Shown here piece after piece: positions 56,231 through 64,000 of a stretch of DNA of 64,000 nt. Each line of letters starts with the position of its first letter. Within the stretch, counting starts at the first letter, position 1. The stretch comes from Synechococcus sp. MIT S9220 (lineage in GTDB: Bacteria; Cyanobacteriota; Cyanobacteriia; PCC-6307; Cyanobiaceae). The position numbers and the translations under genes are program-made. Under the pieces are notes generated by a model. The model was not told the DNA's origin. It ran no database searches and worked only from the letters and a program-made list of their open reading frames with translations. Location: NCBI RefSeq assembly GCF_014304815.1, contig NZ_CP047958.1, forward strand, positions 1,922,001 through 1,986,000, in the 5' to 3' direction.

Positions 56231-57694
56231 ATGGCACTCGTTCTTCTTCCCGGCCTCACCAACCTGATTGATGACATCAGTGAGGAGAAGAAGCTTCCTC
56301 CTCAGGTGGTTGAAGCCGCTTTGCGGGAAGCACTGCTCAAGGGCTATGAGCGCTACCGCCGCACTTTGTATCTGGGCATCGGGGAAGACCCGTTCGACGA
56401 GGAATACTTCAGTAATTTCGACGTCGCTCTCGATCTGGAAGAAGAGGGCTACAGGGTGCTCGCCAGCAAGATCATCGTGGAGGAGGTTGAGAGCGAAGAC
56501 CATCAGATCGCACTGGCTGAAGTGATGCAGGTGGCTGAAGACGCCCAGGCTGGAGACACGGTTGTCCTGGATGTCACACCCGAGAAAGAGGATTTCGGCC
56601 GCATGGCTGCGGCCACAACCAAGCAGGTGTTGGCCCAGAAGCTGCGTGATCAACAGCGGCGGATGATTCAAGAGGAATTCGCCGACCTTGAAGATCCAGT
56701 CCTGACGGCCCGAGTGATCCGCTTTGAACGCCAGTCCGTGATCATGGCTGTGAGTTCAGGCCTGGGGCGCCCTGAAGTGGAAGCGGAGCTTCCTCGTCGT
56801 GATCAGCTACCCAATGACAACTATCGCGCTAACGCCACCTTCAAAGTCTTCCTCAAAGAGGTCAGCGAGGTGCCAAGGCGAGGTCCTCAGCTGTTCGTGA
56901 GCCGAGCCAATGCCGGTCTTGTGGTGTATCTCTTTGAAAATGAGGTGCCGGAAATCCAAGAAGGATCCGTGCGCATCGTTGCCGTAGCGAGGGAAGCCAA
57001 TCCCCCTTCACGGTCTGTGGGTCCCCGCACCAAAGTTGCCGTGGACAGCATCGAACGCGAGGTGGATCCTGTCGGAGCCTGCATCGGCGCCCGCGGCTCC
57101 AGGATTCAACAGGTGGTGAATGAACTCCGCGGAGAGAAAATCGATGTGATCCGCTGGTCACAGGATCCTGGCCAGTACATCGCCAACTCGCTCAGTCCCG
57201 CAAGAGTTGATGTCGTTCGGCTTGTCGACCCCGTCGGTCAACATGCCCACGTGCTGGTTCCCCCGGATCAGTTGAGCCTGGCGATTGGGCGCGAAGGTCA
57301 GAATGTGCGGTTGGCAGCACGACTGACCGGCTGGAAGATCGACATTAAAAACGCGAGCGAATACGACCAGGCCGCCGAGGATGCCGTTGTTTCGGAACTG
57401 ATCGCCCAACGCGAGCAGGAGGAGGCCCTGCAGCAAGAAGCCGAGGAAAGACTCGCTGCTGAGCAGGCCGCCAGAGCGGAAGAAGATGCCCGCCTGCGCG
57501 AGCTCTATCCCCTGCCGGAAGACGAGGAGGAGTACGGCGAACAGTCGGACGAAGCAATGGCTGATGCTGACGTTTACGAGGAGTCAGCTGAATCAGAGGC
57601 CGCTGACTCAGAGCCATCGGACGCTGCCACAGGCCAGGAAGAGGGTGAGACTGAAGAGGTGGCTAGTGATTCCAACGAGGAAGGAACCCGGTGA
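56231..57694 (+). CDS. nusA: transcription elongation/termination factor NusA
   Basis: NusA (487 aa) binds RNA polymerase and RNA to modulate pausing, termination and antitermination. Domains in order are an N-terminal RNAP-binding domain (1-130), S1 (about 135-205), KH1 (with GACIGARGSRIQQVVNELRG near 280) and KH2 (LAIGREGQNVRLAARLTGWK near 350). It ends in a strongly acidic, Glu-rich tail in place of the E. coli acidic repeats. The stop overlaps the ylxR GTG start. Confidence 0.96.
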   Translation: MALVLLPGLTNLIDDISEEKKLPPQVVEAALREALLKGYERYRRTLYLGIGEDPFDEEYFSNFDVALDLEEEGYRVLASKIIVEEVESEDHQIALAEVMQVAEDAQAGDTVVLDVTPEKEDFGRMAAATTKQVLAQKLRDQQRRMIQEEFADLEDPVLTARVIRFERQSVIMAVSSGLGRPEVEAELPRRDQLPNDNYRANATFKVFLKEVSEVPRRGPQLFVSRANAGLVVYLFENEVPEIQEGSVRIVAVAREANPPSRSVGPRTKVAVDSIEREVDPVGACIGARGSRIQQVVNELRGEKIDVIRWSQDPGQYIANSLSPARVDVVRLVDPVGQHAHVLVPPDQLSLAIGREGQNVRLAARLTGWKIDIKNASEYDQAAEDAVVSELIAQREQEEALQQEAEERLAAEQAARAEEDARLRELYPLPEDEEEYGEQSDEAMADADVYEESAESEAADSEPSDAATGQEEGETEEVASDSNEEGTR

Positions 57695-57972
57695 ACACCT
57701 CACGCCCTGTCCTGCGTCGGTGTGTCGCCTGCCGAGAGCTGTTTGATCGCAGCATTCTTTGGCGGGTCATCCGCGACCATCGGGACGGGGTTCTCCTGGA
57801 TCAGGGCATGGGTCGTTCGGCCTATCTCTGTCGTAAGGAGAGCTGTCTTGAGGAAGCACAGCGCCGAAAACGCCTGCACAAAGCCCTGCGATGCCAGGTG
57901 CCCGACAGCGCGATTGAGGAGCTGAGAACGCGGCTGAAACCAAACAAGGAATCAGCCGCTGAGGCAAGATGA
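57691..57972 (+). CDS. ylxR: YlxR/DUF448 family RNA-binding protein
   Basis: A 93-residue basic protein of the YlxR family, typical between nusA and infB. The conserved core is LRRCVACRELFDRSILWRVI, then GMGRSAYLCRKESCLEEAQR. YlxR proteins bind RNA and have been linked to transcription and RNase P in other bacteria. It starts at a GTG overlapping the nusA stop (GTGA) and is followed by infB after 62 bases. Confidence 0.94.
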   Translation: MNTSRPVLRRCVACRELFDRSILWRVIRDHRDGVLLDQGMGRSAYLCRKESCLEEAQRRKRLHKALRCQVPDSAIEELRTRLKPNKESAAEAR

Positions 57973-58034
57973 ACACTGGCCCCACCTTGTGTGGTGCCCC
58001 GAGCACCACGTGCCCGGACCGACCGGAGACCTGA

Positions 58035-61000
58035 ATGACCAGCAGCGGCAAAGTCAGAATCTATGAGCTGTCCAAGGACCTTGGCCTGGACAACAAAGAC
58101 GTGCTGGATGCCGCTGAGAAGCTGTCCATTGCGGCCAAGAGCCACAGCAGCTCGATCAGCGAATCCGAGGCAGGCAAGATCCGCACGATGTTGAAGAGCG
58201 GTGGTGCTCCCCGTCCTGCTGCAGCTCCCTCGAAACCCTCACCAGGGAAGTCAATCCTTTCGGTGAAGAAGGCCGCCGGCGTTGAAGCCTCTGCACCAGT
58301 CAAGCCAGCACAGCCGAAACCGGCTCCTGCTCCAGCAGCACCCACCCGTGCTGCAGCTTCGCCCCAGCGACCGCCTGCAAGGCCCGCCGCTCCTGCAAAA
58401 CCTGCAGCACCTCAGGCCGGTGCGCCCTCGAAAACAACGGCGCAAAAACCCGTAGCTCCACCACAAACACTGGTTCGCAAGGAACCCCCTCTGAAGCAGC
58501 CTGCTCAGAAACCGGTTGAACGCCAATCTCAGGCACCCCAGCAGCCGACACCTCGACCCGCTGCTGCCCCAGCACCAAATCGCACGGCCAGCAGGCCAAC
58601 CGCGCCGCCGTCCAGACCCAGTGCGCCCTCACCCTCAACAGCAGCGAAACCCCGCAATACGGCGCCGATCCGTCGGGCACCAAGCGAAGGAGGTGCGCGC
58701 CCAACTCCACCACCACCGGGACGGCCCCAGCCCAAATCACCGGTGAACCGAACGGTGCCAGCCCCGCAGAGGCCGGCCAAGCCTGAACTGGTTGGACGCC
58801 CCCAACCGAAGCGGCCTGGAACAGGTGCCCCCCCAAGACCAGGGGCTCCCCGACCCGGAGCTCCCGCTGGTCAGCGCACCGGCTCACCCCAGCGGCCAGC
58901 TGGAGCACAACGTCCAGGCGCACCCACTCGACCGGGTTCACCATCTGGCCGCCCAGGTGCCGGACGCCCCGGAAGCACCCTTGAGTTGGTGGGCAAGCCG
59001 ATCCGTCGCGACAGCACTAGCAACCGCGGTGAAGGAGGGCGGCCTGGTGCGGGGCCTCGCAGTGGAGCTGGCTCCAATCGACCTGCAATGCCGCCCGGCA
59101 TGCGTAAGCCGGTGGCTCCCGGTGAGCTCATGCAACTGCAGAAGCCCACGGGTCGACCAGCCGTACCGCCACCGCGCCGTCCCGATGGCACTCCTGTCTC
59201 TCCCCGTGGGGATGGCCCCAAGGCCACACCACCGGTTAATCGGCCAACCCCCTCTCCTGCAACGGCCCCACGTCGTCCGGGCTTCCGTCCTGGAGCAGGT
59301 CCTGGCGGACAACGACGCCCCGGCCGCCCCGACTGGGATGACAGTGCAAAGCTCGAGGCACTGCGCAATCGCTCTCCTCAGAAGCAACGCCAGAAGGTCC
59401 ACATCATCGGCGAAAACGATGATTCGCTGGCAGCGCAGACCGGTGGTTTTGCCGGTGAACAGGAAAACATGGTGTTGTCGGCGAGCCTTGCTCGTCCCGC
59501 CAAACCCAAATCCCAGCAGAGAACCACACCCAAACCTGTGGCGGCCATGCGCAAGCGGCGCAAGGAAACCGCTCGCCAGCGTCAGCGCCGCAGGGCCATG
59601 GAGTTGCGTGCAGCACGAGAAGCCAAGCAAGTGCGGCCGGAGATGATTGTTGTGCCGGAGGACAACCTCACGGTTCAGGAGCTCGCCGACATGCTCAGCG
59701 TGGAGAGCTCAGAAATCATCAAATCCCTCTTCTTCAAGGGGATTATCGCCACGGTCACCCAGACCCTGGATATGCCAACGATCGAAACGGTGGCCGAGGA
59801 ATTCGGTGTGCCGGTCCTTCAAGACGACGTTGAGGAAGCGGCCAAGAAGACCGTCGAGATGATCGAAGAAGCAGATCGGGAACACCTGATCCGACGTCCA
59901 CCCGTGGTGACCGTGATGGGCCACGTTGATCACGGCAAAACAAGTCTTCTGGATGCGATCCGCAAAGCAAGGGTCGCCGCTGGAGAAGCCGGTGGAATCA
60001 CCCAGCACATCGGTGCTTATCAGGTCGAGATCGAACACAACAACTCAGCGCGCAAGCTCACCTTCCTGGATACGCCTGGTCACGAAGCCTTTACGGCCAT
60101 GCGTGCAAGGGGAACCAAGGTTACGGACGTCGCTGTTCTGGTGGTGGCAGCCGATGACGGTGTCCGCCCGCAGACGCTGGAAGCCATCAGCCACGCCCGC
60201 GCTGCAGAAGTGCCGATCGTGGTGGCCATCAACAAGATCGACAAGGAAGGAGCCTCTCCTGACCGCGTCAAGCAGGAGTTGTCTGAACAAAACCTGCTTG
60301 CAGAGGAGTGGGGCGGCGATGTGGTGATGGTGCCTGTGAGCGCCATCAAGGGAGAGAACATCGACAAGCTGCTGGAAATGCTGCTGCTGGTCACCGAAGT
60401 GGAAGACCTGCAGGCCAATCCCGATCGCATGGCCCGCGGCACGGTGATCGAAGCGCACCTCGACAAGGCCAAAGGTCCTGTGGCCACGCTCCTGGTTCAG
60501 AACGGCACATTGCGCACAGGTGATGTGGTGGCAGCTGGGCCAGTGCTTGGAAAAGTACGGGCGATGGTCGACGATGCGGGAATGCGTCTGAAGGACGCCG
60601 GTCCCTCCTTCGCAGTGGAAGCTCTCGGCTTCAGCGAGGTCCCCACCGCCGGCGATGAATTCGAGGTCTACGCAGATGAGAAGTCCGCACGGGCCGTTGT
60701 CGGCGATCGAGCCTCCGACGCCCGAGCGACCCGCCTCGCCCAGCAAATGGCGTCTCGCAGGGTTTCGCTCACGGCAATGTCTGGACAGGCCAATGAAGGA
60801 GAACTCAAGGAGCTCAACCTCATCCTCAAAGCCGACGTCCAGGGTTCTGTGGAAGCCATTCTCGGTTCTCTGGAGCAGCTGCCCAAGGACGAAGTCCAAG
60901 TGCGAGTTCTGCTTTCAGCACCTGGGGAAGTCACCGAGACCGATGTGGACCTCGCAGCTGCTTCCGGAGCCGTGATTATTGGCTTCAACACCTCGATGGC

Positions 61001-61421
61001 TTCAGGCGCCAGAAAGGCTGCTGATGCCAACAGCGTGGATGTCCGTGATTACGACGTGATCTACAAGCTGCTGGAAGACATCCAGTTGGCGATGGAAGGT
61101 CTTCTCGAACCCGAGCTTGTCGAGGAAGCCCTGGGTGAAGCTGAAGTCCGCGCCGTGTTCACCATTGGCAAGAGTGCTGTGGCCGGTTGTTATGTCACGA
61201 CTGGCAAAATTCAGCGCAACTGCAAGGTTCGGGTCCACCGCGGCAAGGAGATTGTCTATGCCGGCGATCTCGACTCACTGCGTCGCAACAAAGACGACGT
61301 CAAGGAAGTGGCCACTGGTTTCGAGTGTGGTGTGGGCACCGATCGTTTCGCTAACTGGCAAGAAGGCGATCGCATCGAAGCCTTCAAGATGGTCACTCAG
61401 CGCCGCAAGCTCACCACCTGA
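58035..61421 (+). CDS. infB: translation initiation factor IF-2
   Basis: IF-2 (1128 aa) is the GTPase that positions initiator tRNA. An N-terminal IF2N domain (first 60 residues, [20 protein letters not shown]) precedes about 380 residues rich in Pro, Ala, Arg and Gly, likely disordered. A second IF2N-type segment near residue 535 leads to the G domain with GHVDHGKTS at about 628, DTPGHEAF and NKIDKEG. The long Pro-rich linker is a known feature of cyanobacterial IF-2. The stop overlaps the next gene in a TGATG arrangement. Confidence 0.97.
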   Translation: MTSSGKVRIYELSKDLGLDNKDVLDAAEKLSIAAKSHSSSISESEAGKIRTMLKSGGAPRPAAAPSKPSPGKSILSVKKAAGVEASAPVKPAQPKPAPAPAAPTRAAASPQRPPARPAAPAKPAAPQAGAPSKTTAQKPVAPPQTLVRKEPPLKQPAQKPVERQSQAPQQPTPRPAAAPAPNRTASRPTAPPSRPSAPSPSTAAKPRNTAPIRRAPSEGGARPTPPPPGRPQPKSPVNRTVPAPQRPAKPELVGRPQPKRPGTGAPPRPGAPRPGAPAGQRTGSPQRPAGAQRPGAPTRPGSPSGRPGAGRPGSTLELVGKPIRRDSTSNRGEGGRPGAGPRSGAGSNRPAMPPGMRKPVAPGELMQLQKPTGRPAVPPPRRPDGTPVSPRGDGPKATPPVNRPTPSPATAPRRPGFRPGAGPGGQRRPGRPDWDDSAKLEALRNRSPQKQRQKVHIIGENDDSLAAQTGGFAGEQENMVLSASLARPAKPKSQQRTTPKPVAAMRKRRKETARQRQRRRAMELRAAREAKQVRPEMIVVPEDNLTVQELADMLSVESSEIIKSLFFKGIIATVTQTLDMPTIETVAEEFGVPVLQDDVEEAAKKTVEMIEEADREHLIRRPPVVTVMGHVDHGKTSLLDAIRKARVAAGEAGGITQHIGAYQVEIEHNNSARKLTFLDTPGHEAFTAMRARGTKVTDVAVLVVAADDGVRPQTLEAISHARAAEVPIVVAINKIDKEGASPDRVKQELSEQNLLAEEWGGDVVMVPVSAIKGENIDKLLEMLLLVTEVEDLQANPDRMARGTVIEAHLDKAKGPVATLLVQNGTLRTGDVVAAGPVLGKVRAMVDDAGMRLKDAGPSFAVEALGFSEVPTAGDEFEVYADEKSARAVVGDRASDARATRLAQQMASRRVSLTAMSGQANEGELKELNLILKADVQGSVEAILGSLEQLPKDEVQVRVLLSAPGEVTETDVDLAAASGAVIIGFNTSMASGARKAADANSVDVRDYDVIYKLLEDIQLAMEGLLEPELVEEALGEAEVRAVFTIGKSAVAGCYVTTGKIQRNCKVRVHRGKEIVYAGDLDSLRRNKDDVKEVATGFECGVGTDRFANWQEGDRIEAFKMVTQRRKLTT

Positions 61422-62686
61422 TGATCAGCCGCCGAGAGCCACTGCTCTGGCTTCAGTTGATGGCGCTAGCCGTCATTCCTCTGGAGCTCGAGCTGATGCG
61501 GCTCATCTTGGCCGGACCTGCATACGGTCCGGTCCCAGCTCTCGAGCGTCTGCTGATCTGGGGCCTGGCTGTCGTCGCACCCGGCGTGCTGCTGTGGCGG
61601 CGCTCCGCGGACTGGGCATCACTGCTCCTGGTTCGCATTGCGCCTGCCAAGCGAAGTCTTGATCAATGCCGCATCAGCGCCATTCAGCAGCCACTTGGCC
61701 TGAAAGCAGCTTTGATCATCGGCATTGCGCTGTTACTGCCGCTGTTTTGGTGGGTCGACCAATCGGCTCTGTTGGTCGTGAACTTCTCGCCCACGCAGAA
61801 CAGCAGCCGGCTGACGGCGTTGCTGCTGGCTGGACCGTTGCTAACACTCATCCTCTGGCAATGGCAACAGCTCTTCCAGGCCATCTGGCTGTTGACGCGC
61901 AGCGACCAGAGCTTCACAGACCTCAAACCAATCATCCCTGCCGAGCTGCAGACCACCCACCTGTCCCTTGGCCTTGGGCTGCTGCAACCGCCGCTTCTGG
62001 AATGGGAGGCCGCAGAGAAACCTGGACAGCCATCAAAGGCATCACTCAGAGACGAGAGCGAAGACGAACTCAAGCCATCAGCAGCTGATCCAGCGCCTGA
62101 TCCCCAAACTGATCCTGCTGAAACCGATGCTGATGAGGTCCTCGTGGAGGACTTGCCTGAAACGAACAACGAGGATCAAGAGGTCATCTCAGCAGACGAT
62201 CAAGACGCGGATGACGCAGTGGCCTCTATTGACGTCGAAGCCATCGACGTTGAACAAGAGCTCCTCAAAGAGCCCGACGACGACAATCAGAATGGCGAGG
62301 GCACTGCAGACAGCGATGTCGCCGGCAGTAATGCTGAAACTGATCAGCAATCAACTCAGCAACCAGCTCTCGATTCAGAACCGAGCTCCCAACCAGAATC
62401 CGCAGAGACGGCAGCCAATTCAAACTTACCTGAAAAGAGCTCGGAAAAGAGCAAAATCAGCTCTGCAGAAAACGACGATGAAACAGCTTCAGCCGTCGCC
62501 CCGATCGCGATCGAACCAGAGCAATCCCCCGAAGAGGACCACAGCCCCGACCTGAATGGCCAGGTCAGTCCCGACATCACTGGTGCCAGCACTGATGCTG
62601 AAGCTCATCACGAAGAGGCCGAGACCTCCGGAAGCGAACAAGGCGATCCAGAGCAACCGTCGCAGCCCACGCCAGGGGGTGCGTGA
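61421..62686 (+). CDS. membrane protein with acidic low-complexity tail
   Basis: A 421-residue protein with about four hydrophobic helices in residues 1-165 (for example LLWLQLMALAVIPLELELMR and ALIIGIALLLPLFWWV) and a disordered tail from about 210 that is rich in Glu, Asp, Gln, Ser and Ala. Cyanobacterial databases call such proteins low-complexity tail membrane proteins; function is unknown. It begins on the infB stop. The last 198 bases lie antisense to the DUF3493 gene, so part of the tail is read from DNA constrained by another protein. Confidence 0.75.
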   Translation: MISRREPLLWLQLMALAVIPLELELMRLILAGPAYGPVPALERLLIWGLAVVAPGVLLWRRSADWASLLLVRIAPAKRSLDQCRISAIQQPLGLKAALIIGIALLLPLFWWVDQSALLVVNFSPTQNSSRLTALLLAGPLLTLILWQWQQLFQAIWLLTRSDQSFTDLKPIIPAELQTTHLSLGLGLLQPPLLEWEAAEKPGQPSKASLRDESEDELKPSAADPAPDPQTDPAETDADEVLVEDLPETNNEDQEVISADDQDADDAVASIDVEAIDVEQELLKEPDDDNQNGEGTADSDVAGSNAETDQQSTQQPALDSEPSSQPESAETAANSNLPEKSSEKSKISSAENDDETASAVAPIAIEPEQSPEEDHSPDLNGQVSPDITGASTDAEAHHEEAETSGSEQGDPEQPSQPTPGGA

Positions 62687-62752
62687 TTCACGCAGCAGCC
62701 GTTCCCGCATGGCCGGGTCCAACCCCTGATCTCCCTCGGGTTCAGCGCTCAA
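62489..62752 (-). CDS. DUF3493 domain-containing protein (LPA3-like)
   Basis: An 87-residue membrane protein with two hydrophobic helices (LLWIALFASGGLGLFVMSF and LAIQVGAVVLFGGLLWF) after the motif LLRESRTPWRGLRR, matching DUF3493. The plant relative LPA3 is involved in photosystem II accumulation, so a thylakoid role is plausible. It starts at a TTG (62750-62752); an ATG at 62708-62710 would remove 14 residues. It is convergent with and overlaps the preceding membrane protein by 198 bases. Confidence 0.8.
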   Translation of the reverse strand: MSAEPEGDQGLDPAMRERLLRESRTPWRGLRRLLWIALFASGGLGLFVMSFSISAGTSDVGTDLAIQVGAVVLFGGLLWFDRDRGDG

Positions 62753-62792
62753 AAGCTGTTTGCGTGAACCTGAATGTTAATTTCCTAAGGTC

Positions 62793-62865
62793 GCCGATGT
62801 AGCTCAGCCGGTAGAGCAACGCTTTCGTAAAGCGTGGGTCGCCTGTTCAAGTCAGGTCATCGGCT
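62793..62865 (+). tRNA. trnT: tRNA-Thr (anticodon CGU)
   Basis: A 73-base cloverleaf. The acceptor stem is GCCGATG (62793-62799) with CATCGGC (62858-62864), and the anticodon stem is ACGCT/AGCGT around loop TTCGTAA, giving anticodon CGT (CGU). The T arm is GCCTG-TTCAAGT-CAGGT with the usual loop. The CCA end is not encoded. It reads ACG codons and is followed by a terminator. Confidence 0.96.
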
Positions 62866-62877
62866 TCGGTGTTGAAC

Positions 62878-62917
62878 CCTGTTGCAGTCGAAGATTTCGG
62901 CTGGAACAGGTTTTTTT
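62878..62917 (+). terminator. Rho-independent terminator after tRNA-Thr
   Basis: A long hairpin pairs CCTGTT (62878-62883) with AACAGG (62905-62910) and, inside a single G:G mismatch, CAGTCGAA (62885-62892) with TTCGGCTG (62896-62903), around a GAT loop. Seven T (62911-62917) follow directly. It sits 12 bases after the tRNA and would end its transcript. Confidence 0.92.
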
Positions 62918-63177
62918 GACGCCCAACCAAAACAGCTCAGCCCGCAGCCTCTCCTGAAATTTCAGCGCAAAGGTTGGTAGCTCCGGATTATTCCTTCTGA
63001 AACGTATTTAGATCTGTCAAGCAACACCACAAACCAGCTGGTTTGTGACGCCTATGTCATGAACCTGTGCAACGCAAGCAGGCGGGAGCGCTAAAACGGC
63101 AACCTTTCGAAATGCTGGGGCTTTAGATTTCCTTTAGATTTGGCCCAACGTTGTTTCTGGGCCCCGCCCTTCGACTC
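62918..63177. other. intergenic stretch with a perfect palindrome and a tandem 10-mer
   Basis: About 260 bases with no convincing gene. It holds a perfect 20-bp palindrome at 63028-63047 (arms CACAAACCAG and CTGGTTTGTG) and two tandem copies of CTTTAGATTT (63121-63130 and 63132-63141) shortly before the 31-codon frame at 63178. Either could be a regulator binding site; no evidence picks one. Confidence 0.6.
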
Positions 63178-63273
63178 ATGGCCAAGAGTAAAAAAGAATT
63201 GGCGTTTCTTGGTGGCACGTTCCTGTTCGGACTTGGAGCCCTGGAAGTGTGCCTTCGATTCGGAGGGTTCTAA
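63178..63273 (+). CDS. putative small membrane protein (31 aa)
   Basis: A 31-codon ATG frame. The product begins MAKSKKELAFLGGTFLFGLG and ends ALEVCLRFGGF: a basic N-terminus followed by one hydrophobic, Gly-spaced helix. The pattern is typical of tiny single-span proteins and unlikely in random GC-rich sequence, but there is no strong ribosome binding site. Overlapping longer frames on both strands look like shadows. No family recognised. Confidence 0.45.
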   Translation: MAKSKKELAFLGGTFLFGLGALEVCLRFGGF

Positions 63274-63345
63274 ACGAACACAATCAAGACACCCACTCAG
63301 ATATCGTCTGTCGGCAATGAGCACGAAGCAAGTTTGCTCGCATCC

Positions 63346-63368
63346 AAAAAGCCCCGCATTGGCGGGGC
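63346..63368 (-). terminator. Rho-independent terminator after the 48-aa gene
   Basis: A 7-bp GC stem, GCCCCGC (63351-63357) with GCGGGGC (63362-63368), around an ATTG loop. On the minus strand it is followed by five T (plus-strand A at 63346-63350). It lies about 28 bases after the stop of the 48-codon minus-strand gene and fits that transcript. Confidence 0.85.
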
Positions 63369-63396
63369 AAGGATTCACGAAATCCGATCACTGAAA

Positions 63397-63543
63397 TCAG
63401 ATTGTGCAATCCACCAGCTTGGTGGGTGACATGTGTGCCGACGTGACATCACAACCCTCAGACGAAGCAGCAAAAGAATGCTGTGCGTCATGAAGACGAC
63501 GAGCTTTGAGCTCTTTTTCTTTGATCATTGCGAGGGTGTTCAT
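63397..63543 (-). CDS. small hypothetical protein with strong RBS and own terminator (48 aa)
   Basis: A 48-codon gene. The ribosome binding site AGGAGG lies five bases before the ATG, the best in this part of the window, and a terminator follows the stop. The product starts MNTLAMIKEKELKARRLHDA with a charged helix and then a Ser/Thr/Cys-containing second half (EGCDVTSAHMSPTKLVDCTI). There is no membrane helix or signal. I do not recognise the family. With a consensus RBS and its own terminator it is likely expressed well. A 7-bp inverted repeat sits in its leader. Confidence 0.65.
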   Translation of the reverse strand: MNTLAMIKEKELKARRLHDAQHSFAASSEGCDVTSAHMSPTKLVDCTI

Positions 63544-63561
63544 TAGAACCTCCTACAGCGC

Positions 63562-63585
63562 CTCAAACCCCGTTGCCTGTTTGAG
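63562..63585 (-). promoter_or_regulatory. inverted repeat in the leader of the 48-aa gene
   Basis: Arms CTCAAAC (63562-63568) and GTTTGAG (63579-63585) are separated by ten bases and end about 20 bases upstream of the ATG of the 48-aa gene. It could form a leader hairpin or be a dimeric regulator site close to the ribosome binding site. No further support. Confidence 0.3.
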
Positions 63586-63958
63586 ATCGAACTGCGCCCT
63601 TCTTAGGGCCAACGTGTTCCAACCTTAATCGATCCAGTGGGACATGTAGAGGTGAATGCCGAACAACTTGTCCCGGGAAGACCGCACTGCCCACAAGAGC
63701 ACGATTCAAGCCCCATAAGTGCCATAGGTCATGGCTCCAAGCATTGGAGAGCCTGCTGGAGAGCAACGCCAAGCGCGATGCACACACCTCCTGGAAGCGT
63801 CGGCGGACAAAGACCACACAAGGGCACCAACTGAATCCAGACAATGGACAGCAGCGCCATCAAGGCAACGCGTCCTCACTGGCTGGGAATCATGGATTGC
63901 GGATGATGGCCTGTTCAGACGGTTTCCCGTTATGGTCACCGCTGCAGGAATGGATTCA
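63586..63958. other. sparse region, no confident gene
   Basis: About 370 bases without a gene I can support. Several frames overlap here on both strands. The most protein-like are two minus-strand ATG frames of 43 codons (63729-63860, hydrophobic) and 40 codons (63603-63725, six Cys), which run toward the 48-aa gene. They lack good ribosome binding sites and are treated as possibilities only. No tRNA-like fold or T-run terminator was seen. Confidence 0.5.
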
Positions 63959-64000
63959 ATGGGCGACTACACCGTTGCAATTTGGGCCACCATCGGGCTT
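63959..64000 (+). CDS. partial CDS at window edge, putative membrane protein
   Basis: An ATG frame cut by the window end after 14 codons. The visible residues MGDYTVAIWATIGL look like the start of a short membrane protein. AGGA lies nine bases upstream of this ATG, which is why it is chosen over two in-frame ATG codons at 63932 and 63950. Too little is visible for an identity. Confidence 0.4.
   Translation, partial: MGDYTVAIWATIGL

Noticed and set aside
58240..59380. Repeated Pro-Ala and Arg-Pro-Gly units in infB as possible mobile or CRISPR-like repeats
   Set aside because: The units are irregular in length and in frame with IF-2; low-complexity protein sequence explains them.
58792..59646. 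A 284-codon plus-strand frame and several minus-strand frames inside the N-terminal half of infB
   Set aside because: They lie over the Pro/Arg/Ala-rich linker of IF-2, where GC-rich codons keep other frames open. Their composition is what a shifted reading of that linker gives, with no domain-like pattern.
63091..63394. A 95-codon minus-strand and an 84-codon plus-strand frame between tRNA-Thr and the 48-aa gene
   Set aside because: Composition is erratic, they overlap each other and the terminator at 63346, and the 31-codon frame inside looks better.

Overview
The window looks like chromosome of a marine Synechococcus-type cyanobacterium (the alpha-cyanobacterial picocyanobacterial group). 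It carries allophycocyanin core genes (apcE, apcA, apcB, apcC), split RNA polymerase genes (rpoC1 and rpoC2), an atpI-B-E-F'-F-H-A-G ATP synthase operon with a b' subunit, a PII gene, a one-helix high-light-inducible protein, and many small genes of cyanobacteria-only families (Ycf35, DUF2997, DUF3143, DUF3326, DUF3493, DUF4278). Base composition is moderately GC-rich and even. No insertion sequence, prophage, integrase or CRISPR array was seen, so this is mostly core genome with a few small accessory islets.

Layout. 1-9.1 kb (minus strand): DUF3326 protein, small conserved protein, [2Fe-2S] ferredoxin, then a terminator, the ATP synthase operon and an upstream SAM methyltransferase that may be CpcM-like. 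9.2-13.8 kb (plus): phycobilisome core operon ending in a clear terminator. 13.9-17.2 kb (plus): an FtsW/RodA-type protein and the System II cytochrome c maturation genes ccdA and ccs1. 17.2-25.6 kb: queF, DUF4278 protein, glnB, tlyA-type methyltransferase, purB, fumC and a large Ski2-like helicase. 25.7-30.8 kb (plus): a biotin operon bioF-bioK-bioC-bioD-(51-aa protein)-bioA with a minus-strand gene embedded between bioD and bioA. 30.8-35.6 kb: DUF3143/DnaJ pair, rsmG, then aldo/keto reductase, ferredoxin, ycf35, DUF2997, HEAT-repeat protein and a small membrane protein. 35.7-49.5 kb (minus): sodium/solute symporter, rlmN, Hli, rpoC2, rpoC1, rpoB, tatD, rpsT. 49.6-52.9 kb: hisD, rpiA and an HtrA-type protease. 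53.1-55.5 kb (plus): a compact GRR-type radical-SAM RiPP cluster. 55.6-62.7 kb (plus): rimP-nusA-ylxR-infB and a membrane protein with an acidic tail, whose 3' end overlaps an antisense DUF3493 gene. 62.8-64 kb: tRNA-Thr(CGU) with its own terminator, then a loosely packed region with several very small genes.

The most distinctive system is grrP-grrA-grrM at 53136-55549. A short exported precursor with five aromatic-X-Asn triads in a Gly/Arg-rich tail is followed, with a 4-base overlap, by a radical SAM/SPASM enzyme and preceded by a lone substrate-binding lipoprotein. This matches the cyclophane-forming (triceptide, GrrA/OscA) class by family recognition; the product of this cluster and its role are unknown to me. 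The second place to look is the right end, where small reading frames under 60 codons lie close together. One of them (48 aa) has a textbook ribosome binding site and its own terminator.
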